From Rhodobacter sp. (lineage in GTDB: Bacteria; Pseudomonadota; Alphaproteobacteria; Rhodobacterales; Rhodobacteraceae): 35,328 nt of DNA. The DNA is taken from the NCBI GenBank assembly GCA_022824145.1, contig JAJEAY010000221.1:1-35328 (forward strand), read 5' to 3'. The notes beneath the pieces were generated by a model, which worked only from the letters and a program-made list of their open reading frames with translations, searched no databases and was not told where the DNA came from. Both the position numbers and the translations under genes were made by a program. Below are positions 8,650 through 17,308 of this stretch, one piece after another (position 1 is the first letter of the stretch; the number at the start of each line of letters is the position of its first letter).

Positions 8650-10692
8650 TTACGCGCGCAGCCTGTCGACAAATCCCTTGGCGGTCTGGATCAGCAGGTC
8701 GTTGTGCGCCCTGAGCGAGACGGTAAAACGGAAATAGTGCTCCAACCCGGTTTCGCGGGTGCGGTTGACGATCAGACCGGCCTTGTCGAACAGGTCGACG
8801 ACCAGAGCTTCTGTTGTCTCCGGCCCCTCACCGGGAAGCGTTGCCGCAAGGAAGTTGGCGGCGCTTGGCAGGGTCTCTATGCCGATCCCCGCCAGTTCCG
8901 TCCGCATCCGGTCGCGTTCGGCGTTGATTTCGCGAATGCGGGTTTTGACGATGTCCATGTCGCCAAGGCTGGCTGTCGCGGCGGCCTGCGCCATGGCGTT
9001 CACGCTGCCCATGCCGCGCGCCGCATAAAGATGCGGCGCCATCCAGGCGGGCACGTGGCACCAGCCAGCGCGGACACCGGCCAGCCCGAACGCCTTGGAG
9101 AAAGTGCGCGTTACCACCACGTTCTCGGATCGGCTGACCAGCCCATGCAGCCGGGCGCAACTGTCCAGACCCCAGAACTCGCCATAGGCGAGGTCCAGCA
9201 CCAGCACGATGTGCCGGGGCAGGGCCTCGGCAAGCCGTTCCAACTCTGGCGCGGGCAAGGCAGTGCCCGTGGGGTTGTTGGGATTGGCCAGAAAGACAAG
9301 CTTTGTTGCGGGCGTCACGGCGGCCAGAAGCGCATCGACATGGGTGGTAAAGGCGGTTTCGGGCGCCTTGATCAGGCTTGCGTTCAACCGGTTCGCGGTC
9401 AGGGCAAACTGTATGTATCCGAATTCCGAAATCAGAATGTCGTCGCCGGGCTGCACGAAGTTCCGGGCGATGACGTCAAGCAGCTCTTCCGAGCCATTGC
9501 CACAGACCAGCGTTTCGGGATCGAGCCCATAGGCGGCTCCGAGCGCCCCACGCAGCGCTTCGCAGCTTGGGTTGCCATAGACATTCGGTACCGGCACCGT
9601 CTGTGCAAGCGCCTGCGCCACGGCGGGCGTTGGCGGATAGGGCAATTCGTTGAAGCCGAGGTTGATGATCGGCAGCCCCAGAGGCTGCGCGCGATGAATG
9701 CGCCCGCGCACCGACAGTGGCGTCAGGTAGCTTTGGGGCCGCGCCAGGGCCGGGTCGGAGGGAGGAATCTCCAGTATCAGACGCCCGCGCGTCACCCGAC
9801 CGGCCTCAATCTCGGCATGCGCCTCGGCGGCTGCCGACAGTGGCATGGCGGCACGCACTTGCCCGCGCAGTACGCCCTGGGCCGCCCGCGCCATCACCCG
9901 CGCCATCAACTCTGGCGTTTCGCGCAGTTGGGCCATGGTGGTCGTCACGCCGTAGTCTTTCGACAGATCCTCGATCGGCGCGGCGCGCAGGCACACCATG
10001 TGACCCCCCGGGCGCAAGACCTTGTAGGAACTGCGGTGGACCTCTCCGCCGATCAGATCGAAAACCACGTCGAACCGCTCATCGGTTCGCGAAAAATCCT
10101 CTGCGTCATAGGCAAAGACCAGATCCGCGCCTAGGTCGGTGACATATTGCCTGTTGCTGGCACGGCAGGTCGTGGCGACAAAAGCACCCCGGGATCTGGC
10201 GAGTTGAATGGCAAGCGAGCCGATGGCACCGGCCCCGCCATGAATGAGAATTCGCGTCTCCGAAGACAGGGACACGATGTCTTCGAGGCAGGTCAGACAG
10301 CACAAGCCGGAGTGGATGAGTGCGGCGGCCGATTGGCTGGACAGACCGTCCGGCACGGGAACCAGCGTATCTCGGGCGCGGACCACCGATTGTGCATAGG
10401 TGCCCGGTTCGAGGTGTCCCGCTACGATGGCGACACGGTCCCCGAGCTTGGCATAATCGACTCCCGGGCCAAGGGCTCCGACTGTCCCGACACCGTCGCG
10501 GCCCGGGATCTTGGGCAGCGCGATGTCAAAAAAGGCGGTCAAAGCGCCGCTGCGCAGCTTGAAATCCACCGGCAAGACCGCCACGGCTTCAAGATCGACC
10601 CGCACCTCACCGGGCCCCGGAACCGGACGTGGAATGTCGCGCAGTTCCAGAACGTCCGGGGGTCCATAGGTCGCGTATTGAATGGCTTGCAT
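8650..10692 (-). CDS. Fusion of a quinone-oxidoreductase-like MDR reductase and a HisC-type PLP aminotransferase
   Basis: A single 680-residue frame contains two complete enzymes. Residues 1 to about 310 are a zinc-less medium-chain reductase of the quinone oxidoreductase type (PGRDGVGTV, then the nucleotide-binding HGGAGAIGSLA at 151-161, ending GRLILEI). Residues about 320-680 are a class I/II aminotransferase closest to histidinol-phosphate aminotransferase. It shows GNGSEELLD at 398-406, ANPNNPTGT at 469-477, Asp500 (PLP ring nitrogen), TFSKAFG with Schiff-base Lys533, and Arg655 in YFRFTVS as likely carboxylate anchor. No methionine lies between residues 300 and 370, so an internal start is unlikely. 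The junction is near base 9750. It is the last gene of the operon, 6 bases after the FAD protein. It may couple reduction of an enone or C=C bond to transamination. I do not know a described protein with this architecture. Confidence 0.87.
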   Translation of the reverse strand: MQAIQYATYGPPDVLELRDIPRPVPGPGEVRVDLEAVAVLPVDFKLRSGALTAFFDIALPKIPGRDGVGTVGALGPGVDYAKLGDRVAIVAGHLEPGTYAQSVVRARDTLVPVPDGLSSQSAAALIHSGLCCLTCLEDIVSLSSETRILIHGGAGAIGSLAIQLARSRGAFVATTCRASNRQYVTDLGADLVFAYDAEDFSRTDERFDVVFDLIGGEVHRSSYKVLRPGGHMVCLRAAPIEDLSKDYGVTTTMAQLRETPELMARVMARAAQGVLRGQVRAAMPLSAAAEAHAEIEAGRVTRGRLILEIPPSDPALARPQSYLTPLSVRGRIHRAQPLGLPIINLGFNELPYPPTPAVAQALAQTVPVPNVYGNPSCEALRGALGAAYGLDPETLVCGNGSEELLDVIARNFVQPGDDILISEFGYIQFALTANRLNASLIKAPETAFTTHVDALLAAVTPATKLVFLANPNNPTGTALPAPELERLAEALPRHIVLVLDLAYGEFWGLDSCARLHGLVSRSENVVVTRTFSKAFGLAGVRAGWCHVPAWMAPHLYAARGMGSVNAMAQAAATASLGDMDIVKTRIREINAERDRMRTELAGIGIETLPSAANFLAATLPGEGPETTEALVVDLFDKAGLIVNRTRETGLEHYFRFTVSLRAHNDLLIQTAKGFVDRLRA

Positions 10693-10698
10693 GTGGCT

Positions 10699-12078
10699 CT
10701 ATCCCTGTGGTCGCACCGGTGCGCGTCCGGCGTTGAAACCAAGCACAACCGCCGCCAGAAGACCATTGCCTGACAGATAGCCGCTGTCGCCGGTTCCGGA
10801 CACGCCGCAGGCCGCGCCGCCACCGGCAAAGAGATTGTCAAACGCGCTGCCGCCCTCGCGCTGCACCCGGCCCGAGGCATCCGTGCAGAGGCCGCCCTGG
10901 GTGTGAAACAGCGCACCCGTGACTTTCACGCCCCAATACGGCGGCTGCAGCGCGCTGTCGGGGAAGGTCCGCCCAAACCGATCGGAGCCTTGGGTGGGGA
11001 TCTCGGTCAATTCCCGGGCCAAGGCATCGACCGGAATGCCCATCCCATCGGCCAGTTCCCTGAAGGAGTTGGCGCGCACGAAGGCACCAACCCTCTCGGC
11101 GTTGCGAAAGTCCTCGAACTGCCGCGCCACCTGCGCAATGCGCTCATCGAAAACCGAAAAAGCGATGCCGCCGGGCTGTTTGAGGACCGCGCGGGCGGCC
11201 TCCGAATAGCCTTGGGATTCATCCCAGAACCGCGCGCCGTCCGCGTTCACCTGAATGCCGCCTTGAGTAATGACGGCCCAGGAAATCAGGATGCCGTGCG
11301 GATGGGCAACATTGCCATGGCCCTGATAAGCTCCAAGATGCGCCAGTTTCGCCCCCAATTTCCGGCCCCATTGCACTGCCTCGCCCTTGTTGCCGTCATG
11401 ACCGAACCAAAGTGCGTCGCGAATTTCTGGCATCTCGGCCGCGACCATCTCGCGATTGCCGCCGAAGCCGTTACAGGCGAGGATCAGCTTTTCGCAGCCG
11501 ATCTCCTCGATCTCGCCATCAGGCCGGCGCAGGTTGAGGCCCAGCACGCGGCGCGTACCAGCGTAAAGCGTTTCGGCCCTGCGATTGCAGGCGATCTGGA
11601 TGTCCCGACGTTCGCAGGCAACGCGCAAGGCATCGACCAGCTCGGCGCCCGACCGGGTGGGCAGCCCATGCATCCGGCGCAGTGAATGGCCGGGGTAGTC
11701 GAAATCCGTGACCACCGAAAACGGCAGGTCGTGGGTGTCGGTCAGCCATTCGACCACCCGCGCCGCGCCGCGCGACAGCGCCTGTTCCAGAACCGGGTCG
11801 TTCTGTCCCTTGGCCTTGGTCCTGATGTCTGCAGCAAAGATCTCCGGGTCATCCTCGATGCCCGCAGCCTCTTGCTGGGATGTGCCCGCCGCCGGGATCA
11901 GGCCCGCGCTCAGCGCTGTGGACCCCGACGCCAGCGCGTCTGCCTCGACTACCAGAACCTCTTGCCCGGCCTCCTGCGCGGCCAGTGCCGCCACCATGCC
12001 ACAGGCACCGCCGCCGACAATCAGCGTCTGGACCGCCATGTCGAAGTCGCGGCCGGGACGGGCCTGCACCTCAGCCAT
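10699..12078 (-). CDS. FAD-binding oxidoreductase of the fumarate reductase/ketosteroid dehydrogenase type
   Basis: A 459-residue flavoprotein. The FAD Rossmann motif GGGACG is at residues 22-27, followed by an acidic strand end (VVEAD) and the GSTALSAGLIPAAGT segment typical of FAD_binding_2 proteins. The C-terminal FAD-binding segment GDSGYLSGNGLLAAVVLGFNAG closes the fold. Relatives reduce or oxidise C-C bonds next to carbonyl or carboxyl groups (fumarate reductase, 3-ketosteroid dehydrogenase, tricarballylate dehydrogenase). The ATG at 12078 overlaps the upstream lyase gene by 8 bases. A TTG at 12090 and an ATG at 12039 are alternative starts. It has no signal peptide, so it is probably cytoplasmic. 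In this operon it could desaturate a tricarboxylate or dicarboxylate intermediate. Confidence 0.85.
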   Translation of the reverse strand: MAEVQARPGRDFDMAVQTLIVGGGACGMVAALAAQEAGQEVLVVEADALASGSTALSAGLIPAAGTSQQEAAGIEDDPEIFAADIRTKAKGQNDPVLEQALSRGAARVVEWLTDTHDLPFSVVTDFDYPGHSLRRMHGLPTRSGAELVDALRVACERRDIQIACNRRAETLYAGTRRVLGLNLRRPDGEIEEIGCEKLILACNGFGGNREMVAAEMPEIRDALWFGHDGNKGEAVQWGRKLGAKLAHLGAYQGHGNVAHPHGILISWAVITQGGIQVNADGARFWDESQGYSEAARAVLKQPGGIAFSVFDERIAQVARQFEDFRNAERVGAFVRANSFRELADGMGIPVDALARELTEIPTQGSDRFGRTFPDSALQPPYWGVKVTGALFHTQGGLCTDASGRVQREGGSAFDNLFAGGGAACGVSGTGDSGYLSGNGLLAAVVLGFNAGRAPVRPQG

Positions 12079-12937
12079 CGGGCTGCTCAAACCGTTTGCC
12101 GCGGGCCAGAATCTCGGCGGTTCCCAGCTCCGCGTTGAGCCCGTCGAAATCGAACATCCGCGGTTGGAACGGCTTGGTGGAGCCGTGGGCTTTCAGACTG
12201 CCGTAGAAGTCCTGCATGGTCCGCGCCAGGGCGCGCACGATCCCGCCGGGAAATATGGCGATGGAGAAGCCGATTCCTTCAAGATCGGCGGCATCGGTCA
12301 CCGGCGTCTGACCGCCCTCGACCATATTGGCCAACAGCGGAACGCGGTGCTCGAAGGTGTCAGATATCGATTGCATTTCCTCGCGCGAGCGCGGGGCTTC
12401 GATGAACATGACATCCGCGCCCGCCTCAAGATAGCGGTTCGCACGATCAATCGCCGCGGCAAACCCTTCGACGGCGATGGCATCGGTGCGCGCAATGATC
12501 AGGGTCTCGGATGACTGTCGCGCTTCGGTCATGGCGGCGATCTTTCCGACCATTTCACCTGCGTCGATCAGGCTCTTGTCCTTCAGATGTCCGCAGCGCT
12601 TTGGATAGGTCTGGTCCTCGATCTGCAAGGCGCGGGCGCCGGCGCGTTCATAAAGCCGCATGGTCCGCTGCGCATTCAGCGCGTTGCCAAAACCGGTATC
12701 GGCGTCGATGATCACCGGCAGGTCGACGCGATCGGCAATCAGGGCCATGGTGTCGGCCATCTCGCTTGCAGTGGTCAGACCGATGTCCGGCTGGCCCAGC
12801 CGGGTATAGGCCACCGCCGCACCGCTGAGGTACAGTGCCTCGAATCCAGCCGATGCAGCCATGGCCGCTGTCAACGGGTCGTAGACTCCCGGCGCGACAA
12901 GGATGTCCTTGCGCTGGAGGCGGTCCCGCAGGCTCAT
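12071..12937 (-). CDS. Isocitrate lyase/PEP mutase superfamily C-C lyase (methylisocitrate or dimethylmalate lyase-like)
   Basis: A 288-residue member of the isocitrate lyase/phosphoenolpyruvate mutase superfamily, standard length. It shows the metal-binding DADTGFGN at residues 78-85, IEDQ at 106-109, and the lyase signature KRCGH at 113-117 with catalytic Cys115. This marks it as a lyase rather than a PEP mutase. The YLSGAA segment at 36-41 and LGQPDIGLTT also fit. Such enzymes split 2-hydroxy dicarboxylates or tricarboxylates into pyruvate or glyoxylate plus a short acid (2-methylisocitrate lyase, 2,3-dimethylmalate lyase, oxaloacetate hydrolase). The nearby leuC/leuD-like hydratase genes make a hydratase-then-lyase pair plausible. 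Its start overlaps the upstream gene by 4 bases. Substrate is inferred only. Confidence 0.88.
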   Translation of the reverse strand: MSLRDRLQRKDILVAPGVYDPLTAAMAASAGFEALYLSGAAVAYTRLGQPDIGLTTASEMADTMALIADRVDLPVIIDADTGFGNALNAQRTMRLYERAGARALQIEDQTYPKRCGHLKDKSLIDAGEMVGKIAAMTEARQSSETLIIARTDAIAVEGFAAAIDRANRYLEAGADVMFIEAPRSREEMQSISDTFEHRVPLLANMVEGGQTPVTDAADLEGIGFSIAIFPGGIVRALARTMQDFYGSLKAHGSTKPFQPRMFDFDGLNAELGTAEILARGKRFEQPDG

Positions 12938-13554
12938 CGGTGCGCCTCCAGCAGGGCCACAGCCTCGGCGCAGCTCATCTGCTCGGTCACGCTTCCCAGG
13001 GACGCAAGCGTGGCATTATGCACCTCGTTGGAAAAGGCCGCGCAGCCGTCTGTGAGCAGGATGGTTTCGATACTCCGCAGATGCGCATCGCGGATGGTCG
13101 AGGCGACCCCGCCATTTGTCACGATCCCGCCGACCATCAGCACCTCGATGTCCATGGCACGCATGATGTATTCCAGCCGCGTTTGGTAGAAGGCGGAATA
13201 GGCGACCTTCTCGATCACGAAATCGGCGGGCGCCAGATCATCGACAAGCGTATGGCCCCATTGACCGGGGGAGAAATCGCCCTTGCCCAGAAACGGCCGC
13301 AGGGTTTTGAGGTGCTGGGCGATCAGCGGCTCCCCATCAGGACCGGGTACCAGAGTGAACTGCGCCGAGATATAGACCCCGTCAAGCGCGCGCACCGCAT
13401 CCCTGACCGGGCCGACACGGGACGGCAAGGCAGCGATCGCCCGTGCGGTTTGACCCGCGCGCCCATAGGCACCGTCCTTGTGCAGGAAATCGTTCTGCAG
13501 GTCGATGGTAAGAAGCGCGGTGCGTTTCGGGGTCAGATGGGTGGAAGCGGTCAT
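12934..13554 (-). CDS. Isochorismatase-fold hydrolase with glycine in place of the catalytic cysteine
   Basis: A 206-residue isochorismatase-like protein. Two of the three catalytic residues of the cysteine-hydrolase branch are present: Asp18 in TIDLQNDF and Lys116 in VIEKVAYSAFY. The third, the cysteine in GVxTNxCVxxTxRDA, is replaced by Gly149 (GIVTNGGVASTIRDA). True isochorismatases (EntB, PhzD) also lack the cysteine and cleave without a thiol nucleophile. This protein may therefore do a non-covalent hydrolysis, or act as a different lyase, rather than amide hydrolysis like N-carbamoylsarcosine amidase or nicotinamidase. The flanking GKGDFSPGQWGH and conserved core argue against a decayed gene. 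It overlaps its operon neighbours by 4 bases on both sides. Confidence 0.85.
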   Translation of the reverse strand: MTASTHLTPKRTALLTIDLQNDFLHKDGAYGRAGQTARAIAALPSRVGPVRDAVRALDGVYISAQFTLVPGPDGEPLIAQHLKTLRPFLGKGDFSPGQWGHTLVDDLAPADFVIEKVAYSAFYQTRLEYIMRAMDIEVLMVGGIVTNGGVASTIRDAHLRSIETILLTDGCAAFSNEVHNATLASLGSVTEQMSCAEAVALLEAHR

Positions 13555-15614
13555 GCTGGGGTCTCTGTCGGCTCGATGATGGTATTGCCGAAATCGTCCA
13601 CACTGCCTTGCAGGCCGGGTTCGATCAGCACGGTGGTGTCGGCTTGCTCCAGAATGGCGGGACCGGTGATAACGGTGCCGACCGGCAGATCAAGGCGTTT
13701 GTAGATCGCCGTGTCCTGCCAGCGCTCTCCGACATGCACCGAACGGGTCGCACGCGGTTCGGGAGCATCCACGGTTCGGGGCGCGAGTTTGGCCAGATCG
13801 AACTTGGGGCGGTGGCCTGTCACCGCCGAGCGCAGGTTCAGCAACCGGCGCACACCGTTCTTCAGCAGCCTGCCATAGGCCTCCTGATAGGTGGCGTCGA
13901 AGGCTTCTGCGATGGCGTGCCGGCTTGGTTCCACGATCTGTTGGTCGCGGATTTCGACCGCCAGACGCACGGGCACCGTGTGGGTTTGGCCGACATACGC
14001 CATGTCAAGCTCAAACGTCACAGCCTGTCTGTCAAATCTGGCGCCCGCCGCGCCAAGCAGCGCGGTGCCCCGGTCCAGATGGTCCTGCATGGTCGCGGCG
14101 AGGCCATCGGTGTCGAGCTGTCTCAGCTCCGCATTGATCGTCTGCACAAAGTCCTGCCGCATATCCGCAATGGCGCAGCCCATCGCAGAGGTCACGCCGG
14201 GATAGCGCGGGACAATCGCGCGCGAGATGCCGACTTCGGCCAGCATGGCGCAGGCGTGCAGCGCGCCGCCGCCGCCGAAGGGCATGAAGGCAAAGCTTTT
14301 CGGGTCATGGCCGCGCTCGATGCTGACCAGACGAATCGCCCCTGCCATCCGGCTGTTCGCAACCCGCAGGATCGCCTCGGCGGCCTCTTCGGTGCTCAGC
14401 GAAAGCGGCCGCGCCACCTGTGCGTCAATCGCGACTCGCGCGGCGCTTACGTCCAGCCGCTCCAGTTTGCCGCCAATCGGGCTGTCCGGGTCGATGCGTC
14501 CGAGCACGACATTCGCATCCGTCACCGTCGGCCGGTCGTTGCCCAGCCCATAGGCCGCCGGACCGGGATCAGAGCCGGCGCTTTGCGGTCCGATGTTAAG
14601 CAAGCCCCCCTTGTCCACCCAGGCGATGGACCCACCGCCCGCGCCAATGGTGGTGATCTCGATCATCGGCGTGCGCACCACCATTCCGAAATCTATGGAG
14701 GCCTGCGCTGTCAGTGTGCTTTGACCTTCCGAAATCAACGCCACATCAAAACTGGTGCCGCCCATATCGCCGGTAATCACGTTCGGGAACCCAGCCGTTT
14801 CGGCAATATAGCCTGCCGCGATCACCCCGGCGGCAGGGCCGGACAGCGCAGTGCGCACGGGAAACCGGCAGGCCGTCTCCACCGACATCACACCGCCATT
14901 GGATTGCACCATGAGGAACTCCCCGTCGAACCCGTTTGAAGTCAAGGCGTCTTGCAGGCGATCAAGATAGCCCGAGACCTCGGGCTGAAGAAAAGAGTTC
15001 AATGCAGTGGTCGAAAACCGTTCGAACTCGCGGATTTCCGGTAGAATCTCGTGACTGGCCGACACATGCTGGTTGGGCCAGATCTCCCTGACGCAGGCTA
15101 CCGCCGCAGCTTCGTTTTCGGTATTGGCATAGGCATTGGCAAACAGGATCGAGATCGCGGTGCAGCCCTGATCAAGCAGTTTTTTCGCCGCCGCGCGCAC
15201 GGCGTCCAGATCGACCGGCACACGGACGGTGCCATCGGCCAGTGTGCGTTCGGGGACTTCGAGCCGCAGATCCCGTGGCACGACCGGTTCGAAATCGCCG
15301 CGCAATCCCCAGGTTCGGGGCCGATCACGGCGGCGCATCTCCAGCACGTCGCGCAGACCTTGTGTCGTGACCACGCCCGGTTTTGCGCCAGCGCGTTCCA
15401 AAAGGGCGTTGGTGCCCGCTGTGGTGCCATGAACGATGATCGAGATGCCAGCTGTGTCCGCAACCATCCCGGTGATCCCGTCCATGAAACCCTGTGATTG
15501 GTCCGGGCGCGTTGTGGGCACTTTGCCGACCGTTGCGGCGCCGGTCTCTTCGTTCAGCGCAAAGACATCCGTAAAGGTACCGCCTACGTCCACCCCGATC
15601 ATCAGCGCACTCAA
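13551..15614 (-). CDS. hyuA: Hydantoinase/oxoprolinase family subunit A (ATP-dependent)
   Basis: A 687-residue HyuA-type protein of normal length. The N-terminal GVDVGGTFTDV and the later ITGDMGGTSFDVAL are the actin-like phosphate-binding motifs that activate the substrate with ATP. HGTTAGTNALLER and the conserved MPFGGGGALHA follow the family. Members with HyuB open lactam or imide rings (N-methylhydantoin, 5-oxoproline, dioxindole-acetate) or carboxylate ketones (acetophenone carboxylase). I take the TTG at 15614 as start. It has GGGAGG seven bases upstream and overlaps the hyuB stop as TTGA, whereas the ATG at 15602 is 19 bases from that site. Substrate is not assignable. Confidence 0.9.
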   Translation of the reverse strand: MSALMIGVDVGGTFTDVFALNEETGAATVGKVPTTRPDQSQGFMDGITGMVADTAGISIIVHGTTAGTNALLERAGAKPGVVTTQGLRDVLEMRRRDRPRTWGLRGDFEPVVPRDLRLEVPERTLADGTVRVPVDLDAVRAAAKKLLDQGCTAISILFANAYANTENEAAAVACVREIWPNQHVSASHEILPEIREFERFSTTALNSFLQPEVSGYLDRLQDALTSNGFDGEFLMVQSNGGVMSVETACRFPVRTALSGPAAGVIAAGYIAETAGFPNVITGDMGGTSFDVALISEGQSTLTAQASIDFGMVVRTPMIEITTIGAGGGSIAWVDKGGLLNIGPQSAGSDPGPAAYGLGNDRPTVTDANVVLGRIDPDSPIGGKLERLDVSAARVAIDAQVARPLSLSTEEAAEAILRVANSRMAGAIRLVSIERGHDPKSFAFMPFGGGGALHACAMLAEVGISRAIVPRYPGVTSAMGCAIADMRQDFVQTINAELRQLDTDGLAATMQDHLDRGTALLGAAGARFDRQAVTFELDMAYVGQTHTVPVRLAVEIRDQQIVEPSRHAIAEAFDATYQEAYGRLLKNGVRRLLNLRSAVTGHRPKFDLAKLAPRTVDAPEPRATRSVHVGERWQDTAIYKRLDLPVGTVITGPAILEQADTTVLIEPGLQGSVDDFGNTIIEPTETPA

Positions 15615-17308
15615 CGGGAAACCTCCCGCCAGTGTACACCATAAGCCGCGTCGGCCTGTTGCGGGCTTACCAGCCCACGCGACACGTCGCGCGCAACGGC
15701 GGAAGGATCCCGGTCCGATGGGGGGCCATATCCTCCTCCGCCCGGGGTTTCCAGCCGCACCGCCTGACCTTGGGCCAGTCGCGCCCCACGCATTTTCGAC
15801 ACGAGATCCGGCGTGACCCAGCTCTCATCCTGTTCGTAGGAAAACGCATTGACCTCGGCGGCTGCCCCTCCTGCCACGCCCTTGGGCGCAAAACAGCCGC
15901 GTTCGCCAAAGAGGAAAAACTCCGCGCCGTTTTCTTCCAGTACCTCGATCTCGTAGACCGCGCCCATGCCGCCGCGATGCTGGCCTGCGCCGCCGGAATC
16001 GGGGCGCAGCGCCCATTGGCGGAACATCACCGGATAGGCGGCCTCCAGAATTTCCATCGGCGGGATCGTGGCAGTCGAAATCGGCGCGTTCCCGTGGTTG
16101 AGCCCGTCGGTTTCGCTCGATCCGCCATGGCCACCGCCGTAGAACGAAAACATCACCCAAGGCTGCCCATTCGCACGCCGGCCTGCAATCGACAGCGCAT
16201 TGATGGTGCCATAGGCGTTGGCGACGACGCGGTCCGGGGCAGCCTGCGCCATCGCCGAGAAGATCACGTCGATCATGCGCAGGATGGTTTCGGTATAGCC
16301 GCCCGTGGGCGCGGGAAAATCCGCCGCGAGCATCGATCCCCCGGGGATCCGGACATCAATCGGGCGCATGACACCTGAATTGGCAGGCAGGTCGGAAAAG
16401 ATATGTTTTACAGCGACATAGGCCGTGGCCACAGTGGTCGGCAGCGCGATGTTCACAGGGCCCGCGCAGCGCGGCGCGGTGCCGGAAAAATCAAGCGCCA
16501 TGCGATCGCCCTCGATTTCCAGCGAGACCCGGATGGGCAGGGGATCGGCGCTGATGCCGTCATTGTCGAGGAAGTCTTCGGCCTCCCACCTGCCATCTGG
16601 CAGCGCCGAAAGCTCGGCCCTCATCAGCGTTTCGGCGCGGTCCTGCAAGGCGTTCAGCGCGGTGCGCACAGTCTGTGCGCCATATTCGGCCAGCAGTTCG
16701 TCCATGCGGCGCACGCCAAGATCCAGGGCCCCAAGCTGTCCGTTCAGATCCCCGTGGGCCGACTGCGGCAGTCGGGTGTTGCGCAACAGGATATCGATGA
16801 TGTCCTGACTGATCTGCCCCGCGCGCGCGAGCTTCACAGGCGGCAGCACAAACGCCTCCTGGAAGGCGTCGGTCGCCCCGGGATTGTAGTTTCCCGGCAC
16901 GGCGCCGCCGACATCGTGCCAATGCCCGACGGAGGCGAGATAGCAAAACAGCTGCCCGTCGTGAAAATAGGGGCGGACGAGCCGCATGTCCGACAGATGC
17001 GTCCCGCCGATATGCGCATCGTTGAAGATATAGATGTCGCCGTCCGAAAGATCCCCGTCAGCGGCCGCCTTGTCGATCACCGCTTTCACAGCATAGGACA
17101 TCACGCCGACAAAGATCGGCAGGCCGCTCTTGCCCTGCACCAAGGTGTCGCCGGTTTCCGCATCATAAAGCCCGTGGCTTGCGTCATGGGCCTCGGCGAT
17201 GATCGGATTGAAGGCCGCGCGAAACAGCGTGGCATCCATTTCGTCGGCAATCTGCTCCATCCGACCGGCCAGCACTGCCAGTGTAATCGGGTCGATCTCG
17301 TCGCTCAT
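15611..17308 (-). CDS. hyuB: Hydantoinase/oxoprolinase family subunit B
   Basis: A 565-residue HyuB-type subunit, standard length. It begins DPITLAVLAGRMEQIADEMDA and contains the family blocks AFNPIIAEAHDASHGLYD, the metal-ligand region FNDAHIGGTHLSDM, and GGGHGGS. The late GGAGQHRGGMG and the final ETPGGGGYGP also fit. With HyuA it should form an ATP-dependent ring-opening amidohydrolase or a related carboxylase. The ATG at 17308 overlaps the stop of the tautomerase fusion gene as ATGA; an extension 11 codons upstream would run into that gene. Gene order B-A is the reverse of some hyuAB operons. Its pairing with a racemase-fold protein in the same cluster recalls hydantoin pathways, but that protein lacks the racemase cysteines. 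Confidence 0.9.
   Translation of the reverse strand: MSDEIDPITLAVLAGRMEQIADEMDATLFRAAFNPIIAEAHDASHGLYDAETGDTLVQGKSGLPIFVGVMSYAVKAVIDKAAADGDLSDGDIYIFNDAHIGGTHLSDMRLVRPYFHDGQLFCYLASVGHWHDVGGAVPGNYNPGATDAFQEAFVLPPVKLARAGQISQDIIDILLRNTRLPQSAHGDLNGQLGALDLGVRRMDELLAEYGAQTVRTALNALQDRAETLMRAELSALPDGRWEAEDFLDNDGISADPLPIRVSLEIEGDRMALDFSGTAPRCAGPVNIALPTTVATAYVAVKHIFSDLPANSGVMRPIDVRIPGGSMLAADFPAPTGGYTETILRMIDVIFSAMAQAAPDRVVANAYGTINALSIAGRRANGQPWVMFSFYGGGHGGSSETDGLNHGNAPISTATIPPMEILEAAYPVMFRQWALRPDSGGAGQHRGGMGAVYEIEVLEENGAEFFLFGERGCFAPKGVAGGAAAEVNAFSYEQDESWVTPDLVSKMRGARLAQGQAVRLETPGGGGYGPPSDRDPSAVARDVSRGLVSPQQADAAYGVHWREVSR

Noticed and set aside
6478-8672. Long - strand frames opposite the opine and hydroxyacyl dehydrogenases
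   Set aside because: They are shadows of two well-supported + strand genes and contain no recognisable domain.
9700-9780. Possibility that the reductase and aminotransferase are two separate genes
   Set aside because: The frame is continuous, no ATG lies within about 50 codons of the junction, and I see no ribosome-binding site there; a GTG at residue 328 is the only candidate and is poorly placed.
8413-10134. A 573-codon open frame on the + strand
   Set aside because: It is antisense to the reductase/aminotransferase fusion, whose motifs are unmistakable. Long antisense frames are expected in GC-rich DNA.
13608-14939. A 443-codon open frame on the + strand
   Set aside because: It is the antisense shadow of hyuA. 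The translation is low-complexity and Arg/His-rich, with no family motifs.
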